DNA of 64,000 nucleotides from DATKAS01 sp963773315 (GCA_963773315.1 CAVZAF010000004.1:1-64000), one strand, 5' to 3'; shown: positions 1-12,414, numbered from the stretch's first letter. Notes: generated by a model from the letters alone, not told the origin. Program-made: numbers and translations.

Positions 1-1312
1 GATCGTGCTCTCGCCGCTGCTCACGCTGACCGCTTTGCTCACCATTCCGGCGGTCTTCCTGCTGACCAGGGCCACCCGCACGACGCTGTTCCCGGCGACC
101 TGGGCGGCCCAGCAGTCGGCCGCCGAGGTCGCCGAGATCGTCGAGGAGGACGTCACCGGCGTCCGGGTGGTCAAGGGCTTCGGCCAGGAGGACCGGGAGA
201 TCGGCCGGCTGCGGCGCGGCGGCCGCGCACGCTGTACGCCGACCGGATGCGGGCGGTCCGGCTGACGGCCACGGCTCAACCCCGGCCTGCATGGCGATGA
301 CCGCGCTCGGCCAGGTCGGCGTGCTGGCCCTCGGCGGCTATCTGGCCCTGCACGGGACCATCACCATCGGCACCTTCCTGGCCTTCTACCTCTACCTCGC
401 CCAACTGGTCGCGCCGACCCGGACCCTGTCGCTTCGCTGCTGATCCTCGGCCAGCAGGCGCGGGCGTCGGTCGAGCGGGTCCTGGAGATCATCGACTCCC
501 GCGCGGCGATCGTCGACCCGCCGGATCGGCCTGCCGATCCCGGCCGGGCCGCTCGACGTCGCCTGTCGCGGCGTCCGGTTCGGCTACACTCACGACGAGC
601 CGGTGCTCGACGGGTTCGACCTGCGCGTGCCGGCCGGCTCGACCAGTGGCGCTGGTCGGCGCCTCCGGATCAGGCAAGTCGACCGTCTCGCTGCTGCTGC
701 CGCGGTTCTACGAGGGACAGGCCGGGCGCGTCAGCATCGGCGGCATCGACATCCGCACCGTGACGCATGGCCGATCTGCGGCGCACGCGTCGGGGTGGTG
801 TTCGAGGAGGCGTTCCTGTTCTCCGACACGATCGCGCGCGAACATCGCCTACGGCCGTCCGGATGCCACCGAGGCGACATCCAGGCGGCGGCCCGGGCCG
901 CCGAGGCCGACGAGTTCATCAGCGCGCTGCCCGACGGCTACGAGACGGTGATCGGCGAGCGGGGGCTGACCCTGTCCGGCGGCCAGCGGCAGCGGCTCGC
1001 GCTGGCCCGGGCGATGATCACCGACCCGCGGGTGCTCGTCCTCGACGACGCGACCAGCGCGGTCGACCCGGCGACCGAGGCCGCGATCCACGCACCCTGC
1101 ACCGGCTCACCGCCGAGCCGCACCACCATCCTGATCGCGCACCGCCGCAGCACCCTGGCCCTGGCCGACACGGTCGCCATGGTGGTCGACGGCCGGGTGA
1201 TCGACACCGGCACCCACGAGCGAGCTGCATGGCCCGGTGCGAGCCCTACCGGGAGTTGCTCGGCGGCGACGGCCGAGGACATCGACGACGATCCGCACGA
1301 GGCCGGGCGCTG
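1..1312 (+). CDS. ABC exporter half-transporter A (5'-partial, multiply frameshifted)
   Basis: Membrane-plus-ATPase subunit of a type IV (LmrA/MsbA-like) ABC exporter, probably one half of a heterodimer with the next gene. Reading across frames gives the end of the membrane domain (GVRVVKGFGQEDREI near 170, then a GYLALHGTITIGTFLAFY segment near 335-390) and a full nucleotide-binding domain: Walker A GASGSGKST near 655-685, a Q-loop replaced by VVFEEAFLF near 795-825, signature LSGGQRQRLALARAM near 975-1015 and Walker B VLVLDDATS near 1030-1060. The glutamate after Walker B is Asp (LDDATS), typical of the degenerate site of a heterodimer. At least six frame changes break it, mostly single C or G insertions (for example near 835 and 1225). 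The 5' end lies outside the window. Substrate unknown. Confidence 0.8.
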
Positions 1313-3441
1313 ACGGACGACCCGGATGCGCGCTGGTGCCCACGGCGCGACGGCACCGACCGCGGACCGCTCTGGCATCGGGCGAGGAGCGACGGCGCGG
1401 TCGACCGCGTCGGGAGCGCGATCGGCCGCGGCCGCAGCCGGGCCGGCGCGTGGCGGCGGCGGGGCATGGGCGGCGGAGTCGGCTGCATGCTCGGATCGCT
1501 GCCGGCCACCCCGGAGCTGCTGGCCAGAGTCGACGCGCTACCGCCGGCCAACGACCGCCGCCGCCGGAGCTGCCCGACGATCTGATCGTGCCGAAGTCGC
1601 AAGCCGGCCGCCACGCCGGCCGCCGGGTCCGACCAGCTACCCGATGTCGACGGACAGCCGCTGCTCGGCGGCCGCGACCCTGCGCCCGGTCCGGTCGCTG
1701 CTGATCCTGTCGCTGATCCTGATCGCCCTGGACGCGCTGGCCGGGCTGGCCCTGCCGGTGCTGATCAGGCACGGGGTGGACGAGCGGCGTCTCCAAGGGC
1801 GTGATCAGCGTGGTCTGGGTCGGCCTCGGCGGTCTCGCTGGTGATCGTGCTGGCCGACTACGTGATCCAGCGCTGGCAGACTGACCGTCACCGGCAAGGC
1901 CGGCGAGACCGTTCTCTACGGGCTGCGGCATCCGGGAGTTCGCCCACCTGCAACGGCTCGGGCTCGACTTCTACGAGCGCGAGACTGGCCGGCCGGATCA
2001 TGACCCGGATGACGACGGACGTCGACGCGCTGTCGTCGTTCCTGCAGACCGGCCTGGTCACGCTCCGTCGTCTCGCTGGCCACCGTTCGGCGGCATCGCG
2101 GTGATGCTGGTGTTCATGACGTCGGGCTGGCCCTGATCGCGTTCACCGTGCTGCCCCCGCTGATCGGTCGCCACCGTGATCTTCCGGCGCTACTCCACCC
2201 GGGCCTACACCGAGGCCCGGGAAAAGGTCAGCATCGTCAACGCCGACCTGCAGGAGAACGTCGCCGGGCTGCGGGTCACCCAGGCGCTCGGCCGCGAGGC
2301 AGCGCAACGCCGGCCGGGTTCGCAGCGCGCAGCGAGCGACTACCGCCGGTCGCGGATGCGCGCGCAGACGGCGATCTCGATGTACTTCCCGTTCGTCGCG
2401 CTGCGTCGCGACCTGGCCGCCGCGCTGGTCCTCGGGGTCGGCGCGCATCGGGTGGTCGACCGGCGCCGTCAGCGCCGGCACCCTGCTCGCGTTCGTGCTC
2501 TACCTCGACTCGTTCTTCACCCCGATCCAGCAGCTGTCCCAGGTCTTCGACGGCTACCAGCAGGCCGACGGTCGGGCTGCGCCGGATCGGCGACCTGCTG
2601 TCCACCCCGACCTCCACCCCGCCGGCCGCCGACCCGATCCCGGCGCCGCCGCTTGGCCGGCGACGTGCGAGCCGTCGGATGTCGGTTTCCGCTACCCACC
2701 GGCGCAGACGGGGCGGCCGCGGCGCTGGACGACGTGACCTGGACATCCGCGCCCGGGCGAGACGGTCGCCGTGGTCGGGCCGACCGGGCGCCGGCAAGTC
2801 GACCCTGGTCAAGCTGATCGCCCGGTTCTACGACGTCACCGAGCGGAGCGGTCCTGATCGACGGGATCGACGTGCGCGAGTTCGACCTGCGGCCTACCGC
2901 CGGCGGCTCGGGGTGGTCCCGCAGGAGCCGCACCTGTTCGTCCGGCACCGTCCGGGACAACATCGCCTACGGCCGACCGGACGCCACCGACGCCGAGGTC
3001 GAGGCCGCGGCCCGGGCGGTCGGCGCCATCGGCGACGATCGGCGGCGCTGACCGGCGGATTCCACCACCAGGTCGAGGAACGCGGCCGCAACCTGTCCGC
3101 CGGTCAGCGGCAACTGGTCTCGCTGGCCCGGGCCGAGCTGGTCGACCCGGACATCCTGCTGCTCGACGAGGCGACGGCGGCGCTCGATCCGGCCGCGGAA
3201 GCGGCCGTGCTGGCGGCCACCGACCGGCTGGCCCGCGGCCGCACGACCATCGTGGTCGCGCACCGGCTCACCACCGCGTCCCGGGCCGACCGGATCGTGG
3301 TGATGGACCACGGCCGGGTGGCCGAGATCGGCACCCACGACGGAACTGCTCACCCGCGGTGGCGTCTACGCGCGGCTGTATTCGCAGGTGAGCCGGCAGC
3401 TCGCGCTCGCGACGCCCGACGGCGTGACGTTGGGTCGCCAT
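1312..3441 (+). CDS. ABC exporter half-transporter B (multiply frameshifted)
   Basis: Second half of the exporter, directly downstream of the first. An N-terminal stretch (LPATPELLARVDALPPAND near 1498-1555) precedes the first membrane helices (LLILSLILIALDALAGLALP near 1695-1760). The middle carries the usual coupling-helix region VAGLRVTQALGRE near 2260-2300. The ATPase domain has Walker A GRPGAGKST near 2785-2812, VPQEPHLF near 2915-2940, signature NLSAGQRQLVSLARAE near 3090-3135 and Walker B ILLLDEATAALD near 3153-3188. Here the catalytic Glu is present, so this subunit would carry the competent catalytic glutamate. Several frameshifts interrupt the gene. It ends at the start codon of the acyl-CoA dehydrogenase; whether the two are functionally linked is unclear. 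Confidence 0.8.
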
Positions 3442-4747
3442 GACCGCCGGAAGCCCGCTGCCCATCGACGTGCTGGGACATCGACGCCACCCTGTCCGAC
3501 ACCGAACGCGACATCCGCGACGCGACCCGACAGCTGGTCGACGACCTGGTTCGTCCGCACATCGCCGGCTGGTACGCCGACGGGCGGATCCCGGCCCGAG
3601 AACTCGCCGCTGCAGTTCGGCGAGGCCGGCCTGCTCGGCATGCACCTCGACGGCTACGGCTGCGCCGGCGCGTCCGCGGTCGAATACGGTCTGGCCTGCC
3701 TGGAGCTCGAAGCCGGCGACTCCGGCATCCGATCGCTGGTCTCGGTCCAGGGTTCGCTGGCCATGTACCCGATCTGGAAGTACGGCTCGGACGGAGCAGA
3801 AGGATCGCTGGCTGCCCGGGAATGGCGGCCGGCGAGCGACCTCGGCTGCTTCGGGCTCACCGAACCCGACTCCGGCTCCGACCCGGCGTCGATGACGCAC
3901 CAGGGCCACCCGGACCGCCGACGGCTATCGCACTCGACGGCGTCAAGATGTGGATCACCAACGGCACCATCGCCGACGTCGCCGTGATCTGGGCCAAGGT
4001 CGCCGACGATCCGACGGACCGCGGCGGACACGGTGCGCGGATTCGTGGTCCCGACCGACCGCCCGGATTCGCCGCCCGCGAGGTGACCGCCAAGCTGTCG
4101 CTGCGGGCATCCGCCACCGCCGAGATCGTCCTGCAGGGCCGGGTCAGCTCGCCGCCGGATGTCGATACTGCCCGGGCGTCACCGGACTTCGCGGTCCGTT
4201 GTCCTGCCTGACCCAGGCCCGCGCCGGGATCCTGTTCGGCGCGCTCGGCGCCGCCCGCGACTGCCTGGCGACCGCCATCGACTACGCCGGCACCCGCACC
4301 TGTTCGGCACAACCGGCCGGTCTTCCAGCTCACCCAGGCCAAATTCGCCGACATGGCCACCGCGTGGACCGCCGCCTACCTGATGGCCCTGCACATCGGA
4401 GGCCGCTCGACGCCGGCGACCTCACCGAGCGGACCGCCATCGCTGCGGTGTCAATGGGCAAGCTCAACTCCACCCGGACCGCTCTGGAGATCGCCCGCAC
4501 CTGCCGCAGCATCCTGGGCGCCAACGGCATCACCGGCGACTATCCGGTGATGCGGCACGCGGCGAATCTGGAGACCGTGCTGACCTACGAGGGCACCGCC
4601 GAGATCCATCAATTGGTGCTCGGCAGCGCGCTCACCGGACTGGACGCGTTCGCCTGGAGCGCCGTGCCGGCCGGCGGCTGTTCGGGAGTCGCAGATCGGC
4701 AACCGTACGCTCCGAGGTTGCGCAGGCCCGAATCGTTGCGAGCGTGA
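3440..4747 (+). CDS. Acyl-CoA dehydrogenase, glutaryl-CoA dehydrogenase type (frameshifted)
   Basis: FAD flavoprotein of the acyl-CoA dehydrogenase family, about 390 residues when frames are joined. Visible blocks: N-terminal helical domain (GEAGLLGMHLDGYGCAG near 3618-3670), a flavin-contacting CFGLTEPDSGSDPASM near 3848-3895, KMWITNGTIADVAVIWAKV near 3946-4003, and the C-terminal ILGANGITGDYPVMRHAANL, which ends with the catalytic-region TYEGTAEIHQLVLG near 4583-4624. CFGLTEPDSGSD and TYEGTAEIHQLVLG are typical of glutaryl-CoA dehydrogenases (glutaryl-CoA to crotonyl-CoA plus CO2). The ATG at 3440 follows the ABC gene without a gap. About five frame changes interrupt it. Family assignment is firm; the substrate is inferred from motif likeness. 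Confidence 0.75.
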
Positions 4748-4843
4748 GGCATGTCCCGCTGCCGGTACACCCGACCGGTCCACGCGGACTAGCCTTGACA
4801 GGTCGACACATCGTCCAGAGTCGGAAGAAGGCGGATAGCGACA

Positions 4844-7480
<2,637 letters not shown>

Positions 7481-7483
7481 CGC

Positions 7484-7915
7484 AGGGCGAACCTTTAACT
7501 GGAAGACTTAATCCACCAGCGGGTTCCTTGTTTACCCATTTACTTGCCGCGTAATCCCGATGACTGGGTTGTCTTGGTCAGTCATTTTGGTTATGGTTTC
7601 AGAGTACAGCTTAAAGAACTATTGAGTAAGAATAAGGCGGGTAAGTTGCTGATTACTCTGCCCGAGGGTGCGAAAGTCTTAAAGCCCGCACCTGTGTACA
7701 ATGAGTCTGACTTGCTCGCAGTCGTTACCTTGCAAGGCCGCTTGTTGATTTTCCCTGTGGCCGATTTACCGGCACTGGCGCGCGGTAAGGGTAATAAGCT
7801 GATCCAAATCCCCCCTGCTGATCTGGCGGCGGGACAAGATCGATGTTGTTGCGGTACTGGCTATATCTGAAAACAGCCCCTTAAAAGTAGTTTCAGGCAA
7901 GCGATTTTTAACGCT
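7484..7915 (+). pseudogene. parC: Fragment of DNA topoisomerase IV subunit A C-terminal domain (foreign, gammaproteobacterial type)
   Basis: About 430 bases of visibly lower GC encode part of the ParC beta-pinwheel C-terminal domain: QGEPLTG near 7485, then WVVLVSHFGYGFRVQLKELL, NKAGKLLITLPEGAKVLKP and LLIFPVADLPALARGKGNKL in 7565-7805, and SGKRFLTLKP near 7890-7915 after a frame change at about 7838. These blocks match the order of E. coli ParC (GYGFVCTFNDL, RAGKALITLPENA, RMLMFPVSDLPQLSKGKGNK). Codon use is unlike both flanks. Neither end has a start or stop that fits ParC, and the flanking genes are actinobacterial. It looks like a piece joined in by assembly or a chimeric read rather than a resident gene. 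Confidence 0.85.
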
Positions 7916-7976
7916 GAAACCGACACCGGCAGCGTGGAGCGCTGCACGCTGAGGGGCGAAGCGCGACAATCCGGCG

Positions 7977-9314
7977 GTGGAACCGCCCGAAGTCCGCTAC
8001 GCGCTGACGAAGGACGGCTATCGGCTCGCGTGGCAGCAATGGGGATCGGGGCCGGAGGTTTTCGTCGTGCCTCCGCTCGTGTCGAACGTCGAGCTGGTAT
8101 GGGAGCAGGAGCTCTTCCGCCGAGCGTTCGAGTACTTCGGCGACCACGTCCGCATGACCGCGTTCGACAAGCGTGGCATTGGGCTGTCGGATCAGTTCAG
8201 CGAGCCACCGACCCTCGAGCAGCGATGCGAAGACATCCTCGCTGTCATGGACGCAGCCAAGCTCGAGCGACCCACGCTGATGGGCTTCTCCGAGGGAGGG
8301 CTGATGGCTCAGCTCTTCACGGCGCTTCATCCCGGTCGCGTCGATCGCCTCGTGCTCGGCAACAGCCACCCCGGCGCCAGCGCTTTCGTCGAGCTCGAAC
8401 CCGACCTGGAAGACAAGATCCGCAAGTTCAGGCGGATGACCGACCATTGGGGCACCGACACCCAATGGTTCGTCGAGTGGTTCAATCCATCGCAGGCCGA
8501 CAACGCCGCCTTCGTCCGTTGGATGGGGCGATACGCGTGACTCTCCGCGACCCCTGCGAGCATCCGGAGGCAGGTCCAGAGCATCAGCACGCTCGACGCG
8601 TGCGCGACCACTTGGGGCAGATCGCGGCGCCGACCCTCGTCACGCACGTGGCCGAGGACGGCGTCATCCCGCCCGCAGCGGGCCCCTGGCTCGCCGAGCG
8701 CATCCCCGACGCCACTTTCGAGCAGCTCGGAGGCGCCGACCATTTCGGCCTGGCCGACCCCGAGTGGCGTGCGCAGGCCGACGTCCACCTCGAATTCGAT
8801 CTGCGGCTCGGTGTCGACATCACACACCGAGAGACGGCTCGCCACGATCGTGTTCACCGACATCGTTGGTTCAACCGAGCGCAGCGCCTCGGAGGGAGAC
8901 GAGCAGTGGCGACTCACGCTCGACAGCCACGACCGCATTGGCTGGGCGGCCGCGAACCATCATCGTGGGGTGCTGGTGAAGAACACCGGCGATGGGCTGC
9001 TGCTTCGCTTCGAGTCACCCGCCGACGCTTTCGACTTCGCCCGAGAAGTCCGACATGCGCTCGACAGCGTTGGCCTGCCGATCCGCTGCGGGCTGCACAC
9101 GGGACAGATCGAACTACGACCCAACGGCGACATCAGCGGTGTGGCAGTCAACCTCGCCAAGCGCGTCGAGGAAGCGGCGGGCGCAGGACAGATCCTGGTC
9201 TCCTCGACGGTTCGCGACGTGATGCTCGGTGGCGACGCACAGCTCGAGGACCGTGGGGAGCACACCCTGAAGGGGTTCGACTCGCCATGGCGCCTGTATG
9301 AGCTCGCCGGCTGA
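7977..9314 (+). CDS. Alpha/beta-hydrolase fused to class III adenylate/guanylate cyclase (frameshifted)
   Basis: N-terminal alpha/beta-hydrolase followed by a class III nucleotide cyclase domain. Hydrolase features: AFDKRGIGLSDQF near 8160-8200, nucleophile elbow GFSEGGLMAQLF near 8283-8318, acid and His regions VTHVAEDGVIPP near 8638-8675 and LGGADHFGLADPEW near 8730-8768. The cyclase domain starts at RRLATIVFTDIVGST near 8835-8880 (first metal Asp). It has KNTGDGLLLRFESP near 8980-9022 (second metal Asp), RCGLHTGQIE near 9082-9112 and VAVNLAKRVEEAAGAGQILV near 9140-9200 (Asn/Arg pair for transition-state binding). Three frame changes (about 8537, 8600 and 8825) separate the blocks. The GTG start at 7977 lies only about 60 bases after the foreign parC piece, so the 5' end may be incomplete. 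Predicted output is cAMP or cGMP; the trigger is unknown. Confidence 0.8.
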
Positions 9315-9330
9315 CTGAACCCGCGAAACG

Positions 9331-9612
9331 CACGATCCTGTTGCAGACCGAGCTGTTGCGATCGACCCGGCAGGAGCGCCGCACGCAATGCCTCGTGCCC
9401 GCGCCGTCCTCGACTCGTGTCCATTGCTCACCGTACCGACATCGACGTTCGAACGGGCGGCCGATCTCGACGCCGACCTCCTGGGTAGCCTCGACGCTGT
9501 CCACCTCGCCGCGGCACTCGAGCTCGGCGACGACCGTCTGGTCAGCTACGACGAACGGATGACCCGCGTCTGCTGGCCTCACGGGATAGCCGTCATCGCT
9601 CCCGTCGCCTGA
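9331..9612 (+). pseudogene. VapC-type PIN ribonuclease toxin remnant
   Basis: C-terminal three quarters of a PIN-domain toxin. TELLRS near 9346-9363 carries the conserved Glu of PIN nucleases; after a frame change near 9388 the reading continues RARAVLDSCPLLTV, SLDAVHLAAALELGDDRLVS (third acidic position) and YDERMTRVCWPHGIAVIAP to the stop at 9610-9612. The first beta strand with its invariant Asp (usually M-x-x-x-D-T/S-S) is absent: the cyclase gene stops at 9314, too close upstream to contain it. No antitoxin gene is adjacent. A decayed toxin-antitoxin gene is the simplest reading; a sequence error could explain the frame change but not the missing N-terminus. Confidence 0.6.
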
Positions 9613-10031
9613 CGAGAGCAACTTCCGCCATCCGACCCAGATCTCCCCGACACGCCGACGAGCTGTCTACGAATCGTTCGGCGATCACTTCGCGGACAGA
9701 CTCGGCGCTCGGGTCGACGGAATTTGGTCCGCAACGAAATCGACGACGCGCCGAAAGAGCCTCGGTGGGTCGTTCGCCCGGAACCCGACGGGTCAGCGGC
9801 CATCCCTGGGAGCATGCGCGAGAAGAGTGAACACTTGGCGCGACGTCGCACGCGAGTACCTGCCAGATCATGAGAGCCGAGATCGATCGTCGCCTCGCTC
9901 ACGCGGGCGGGATGACGCACACGTCGAAGACCGGATAGCGGTCGGCCCTGCGGGCGAACTCCGCCCGCTGGCGGTTCTCTTGGCGGATGGAGACCCTCTG
10001 GGACCCGTCGCGCCAAAGAAACCAGTGCGAG
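9613..10031. other. Gene-poor stretch between VapC remnant and tRNA-Ser
   Basis: I see no complete gene with a recognisable family here. On the minus strand a short reading ending in RADRYPVFDVCVIPPA near 9897-9970 has a protein-like C-terminal look but no clear start or family. Other open frames on the minus strand run through the tRNA-Ser gene and are not credible. Confidence 0.4.
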
Positions 10032-10116
10032 CGGAGGGAGTGGGATTCGAACCCACGGTGGGTTGCCCCACACACGCTCTCCAGGCGTGCCGATTCGTCC
10101 GCTCTCGCATCCCTCC
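10032..10116 (-). tRNA. tRNA-Ser (anticodon GGA)
   Basis: Type II tRNA read on the minus strand. Acceptor halves GGAGGGA (10116-10110) and TCCCTCC (10039-10033) pair perfectly. The anticodon stem-loop is CACGC-CTGGAGA-GCGTG with anticodon GGA. A long variable arm TGTGGGGCAACCCACC is followed by T-arm GTGGG-TTCGAAT-CCCAC. Discriminator is G at 10032 and CCA is not encoded. The long variable arm and GGA anticodon fix it as serine. Confidence 0.95.
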
Positions 10117-10140
10117 GGACACTGCGCCCACCGCGACATC

Positions 10141-10164
10141 TGGCGGGCGCTGACGCGCCCGCCA
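10141..10164 (-). terminator. Perfect 10-bp GC hairpin between SRP RNA and tRNA-Ser
   Basis: TGGCGGGCGC (10141-10150) and GCGCCCGCCA (10155-10164) form a perfect 10-bp stem with a TGAC loop, just downstream of the predicted 3' end of the minus-strand SRP RNA. There is no U-tract, so it is a candidate factor-independent terminator of the GC-hairpin-only kind or an RNA processing boundary. Confidence 0.5.
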
Positions 10165-10170
10165 TCTCAG

Positions 10171-10276
10171 GGCGACGGCCAGGCGATCTGCGGCACACCG
10201 CAGTTTCCGCTGAGAGCTGCTGCCTCCCGGCCCTGACTCGGTTCACGGGCTGCCGTTGCACAGGACCCGGCCGCCA
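10171..10276 (-). ncRNA. ffs: Signal recognition particle RNA, small (4.5S) type
   Basis: On the minus strand the conserved SRP domain IV core is readable: GTGAACC, then GTCAGGGCCGGGAGG and CAGCAGC around 10215-10250, matching the bacterial GTCAGGTCCGGAAGGAAGCAGC core. The flanks GGCGGCCGGG (near 10276) and CCTGGCCGTCGCC (near 10171) can close the long hairpin. The position next to dnaX is common for ffs in actinobacteria. Ends are estimated from the pairing and may be off by a few bases. The RNA binds Ffh to target membrane proteins. Confidence 0.8.
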
Positions 10277-10334
10277 CCTGACATGGCGGGCGCGACGTCA
10301 AGGGTAGCCGGGCGGTCCCGAGGAAGCCTGCCGG

Positions 10335-10340
10335 TAGTCT
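10335..10340 (+). promoter_or_regulatory. -10 element (TAGTCT) of a probable leaderless dnaX transcript
   Basis: TAGTCT ends 6 bases before the dnaX ATG with no Shine-Dalgarno sequence between. This is the TANNNT-at-about-minus-7 arrangement of leaderless actinobacterial mRNAs, and it recurs before several other genes of this window. Confidence 0.5.
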
Positions 10341-10346
10341 CCCGGC

Positions 10347-12053
10347 ATGGCGGAGCACCAAGCCCTTTACCGCCGATATCGGTCGCAACGCTTCGACGAG
10401 GTGCTCGGCCAAGACCACGTCGTGCGAGCCCTCCGCAATGCCGTGCGCGACGACCGCGTCTCTCACGCTTACCTGTTCAGCGGCCCCCGTGGCACAGGCA
10501 AGACCTCGACCGCCCGCATCCTCGCGAAGGCGCTGAACTGCCCGAACGTGACCGAGGGTGAGCCGTGCGGCGTATGCGAAGTCTGCCGGGCGATCGAGCA
10601 CGGCACCTCGTTCGACGTGTTCGAGCTCGACGCGGCGTCGAACAACGGCGTCGACAGCATCCGCGAGCTGAACGAGCGCGCCGCGCTCGGCACCGCGGGC
10701 CGGCGCAAGGTGTACATCCTCGACGAGGTCCACATGCTCTCGAAGGGCGCGTCGAACGCGCTCCTCAAGACGCTCGAGGATCCGCCCGCGCACGTCGTGT
10801 TCGTGCTCGCGACGACCGACCCGCAGAAGGTCGAGAAGACGATCAGCAGTCGCACGCAGCATCTGCAGTTCCACCTGCTGCCCGCCGATGTGCTGGCCGA
10901 GCACGTCGAGCACATCGCGAAGGACGCGAGCCTCGACCTTCCGGCCGGCGCGCTCGAGTACGTGCTTCGCGTCGGCGCCGGCTCCGCGCGCGACACGCTG
11001 TCCGCGCTCGACCAAGTCGTCGCGGCTGGGTCGATCCCCGACGACGGGCCGTCCGTCGAGGATCTCGTCGATGCGTTGGCTGACCGCGACGCGGCGCGGG
11101 CGCTCGCCGGCGTCGCGGAGGCAGTCGCGGCGGGCACCGAGGTGCGGGGCCTCACCGAGCGTCTCATCGCGTGGCTGCGCGACGCGTTCCTCGTCGCGAT
11201 GGCGCCCGATGTCGCCGAGATGTCCGAGGCGTCGCGGGCTCGGGCCGCTGACCAAGCGGCACGGCTCGGTCCTGCGGCGACGGTGCGCGCGCTCGAGGTG
11301 CTCGGCGCCGCGCTCGTCGAGATGCGACACGCGACGGATCCGCGCGTGCTGCTCGACGTCGCGATCGTGCGGATCGCGAACCCGGCGCTCGACGACAGCC
11401 CCACGGCCCTCCTCGAGCGACTCGAGCGACTCGAACGTCTCGAGCGCCTCGAGCGATCGGGTGCTCCGTCGATGGCCGCGCCGTCGACCCCCGCATCGCC
11501 CGAGTCACTGCCGGCGGCATCCAGCGGTGCGCGCGCGGCACTCGGCACTCACGCTCGCAAGTCGACGGCCGCGCCGGCCCCGTCGACCGTCGAGGAGGCC
11601 GCACCTCCCGAAGCTCCGGCAAAGGCCACCGCGACAACCGAACCCGCCGCGCAGATGCCGTCGCGTGACGAGCTCACGATCGCGTGGGCAGACAACGTGC
11701 TCCCGCAGCTGAAAGGCATGGTCAAGGCGCTGTTCGCCGCGGGTCGATTCGTGTCCGCCGACGAGAACGGCGCGGTCTTCGCACTGCCGACCGCTCCTCA
11801 CCGGCAGAAGTGCGAAGAGAAGCGCAAGGACGTCGAGGCGACGCTCGCCGCGCACTACGGGCGGCCGATCCCTTTGACGCTCGTCGTCGATGGCGGCGAA
11901 GCCGCGGCACCTGCAACCGCCGCAGCCGCGTCGCCCGCGGACGAAGACGTCGACCTCGACGAGCTCGTCGACGCCCCCGCGGCTCCGACATCGTCGATCG
12001 ACCGCCTCACTCAAGCATTCCCCGGAGCCGAGCTCCTCACCGACGAGTCCTGA
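10347..12053 (+). CDS. dnaX: DNA polymerase III subunits gamma/tau
   Basis: Clamp-loader ATPase of 568 residues. Walker A is GPRGTGKTST (about residues 46-55), followed by a four-cysteine zinc module with CGVCEVC (about 73-79) and Walker B VYILDEVHML. SRTQHLQFH near residue 175 is the arginine-finger region. The AAA+ and collar domains end near residue 350. The linker carries five tandem Leu-Glu-Arg triplets (DNA 11413-11457), then an Ala/Pro/Thr-rich stretch, and finally a tau-like C-terminal domain (residues about 430-520). No slippery A-rich site for making gamma by frameshifting is visible. First gene of dnaX-ybaB-recR; the next ATG lies 11 bases downstream. Confidence 0.97.
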   Translation: MAEHQALYRRYRSQRFDEVLGQDHVVRALRNAVRDDRVSHAYLFSGPRGTGKTSTARILAKALNCPNVTEGEPCGVCEVCRAIEHGTSFDVFELDAASNNGVDSIRELNERAALGTAGRRKVYILDEVHMLSKGASNALLKTLEDPPAHVVFVLATTDPQKVEKTISSRTQHLQFHLLPADVLAEHVEHIAKDASLDLPAGALEYVLRVGAGSARDTLSALDQVVAAGSIPDDGPSVEDLVDALADRDAARALAGVAEAVAAGTEVRGLTERLIAWLRDAFLVAMAPDVAEMSEASRARAADQAARLGPAATVRALEVLGAALVEMRHATDPRVLLDVAIVRIANPALDDSPTALLERLERLERLERLERSGAPSMAAPSTPASPESLPAASSGARAALGTHARKSTAAPAPSTVEEAAPPEAPAKATATTEPAAQMPSRDELTIAWADNVLPQLKGMVKALFAAGRFVSADENGAVFALPTAPHRQKCEEKRKDVEATLAAHYGRPIPLTLVVDGGEAAAPATAAAASPADEDVDLDELVDAPAAPTSSIDRLTQAFPGAELLTDES

Positions 12054-12063
12054 GAGGAGCGCC

Positions 12064-12414
12064 ATGTCCGGCGACGACGACTTCATGGGCAACCTGCTGA
12101 AGCAGGCCGCGGCGATGCAAGAGCAGATGGCCGCCGCGCAGGCGAGCGCCGCTGCGCAAGAGGTGGAAGGTCAGGCCGGCGGGGGTCGCGTGAAGATCAC
12201 CGTGACAGGCGGCATGGAGTTCAGAGCGGTGCGGATCGACCCGAGCGTCGTCGACGCGACCGAGGTCGAGCTGCTCGAGGACCTCGTGCTCGCGGCGTTG
12301 CACGATGCGGTGGAGCGAGCGCAGCAGGTGCAAAGCCAGGCGCTCGGCAGCTTCCCGAGCATCGACGACCTCGGCGGGCTCGGCGGTCTGCTTCCCGGCG
12401 GTGAGCCCGGGTGA
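12064..12414 (+). CDS. ybaB: YbaB/EbfC family nucleoid-associated protein
   Basis: Small DNA-binding protein of 116 residues. The ATG at 12064 follows a GAGAGGAG ribosome-binding site; the open frame extends upstream inside dnaX but the family starts here. Typical blocks: GNLLKQAAAMQEQMAAA amphipathic helix, GGGRVKITVTGGMEFRAV beta region, and LEDLVLAALHDAVERAQQV C-terminal helix. It sits between dnaX and recR as in most bacteria. Its stop overlaps the GTG start of recR (GTGA), so translation of the two is probably coupled. Confidence 0.95.
   Translation: MSGDDDFMGNLLKQAAAMQEQMAAAQASAAAQEVEGQAGGGRVKITVTGGMEFRAVRIDPSVVDATEVELLEDLVLAALHDAVERAQQVQSQALGSFPSIDDLGGLGGLLPGGEPG

Noticed and set aside
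7484..7915. Horizontal transfer of a parC domain into the host
   Set aside because: A 430-base internal fragment without regulatory or mobile sequences, wedged between two other discontinuities, fits a chimeric join better than gene transfer.
10032..10116. tRNA-Ser as a second integration site for the 7.9-10 kb region
   Set aside because: No copy of its 3' end is found elsewhere in the window, and no integrase lies nearby.
9579..10261. Long minus-strand open frames running through 10032-10116
   Set aside because: They translate the tRNA-Ser gene (the WGNPPWVRIPLPP-type reading is a common tRNA-Ser artefact) and have no family support.
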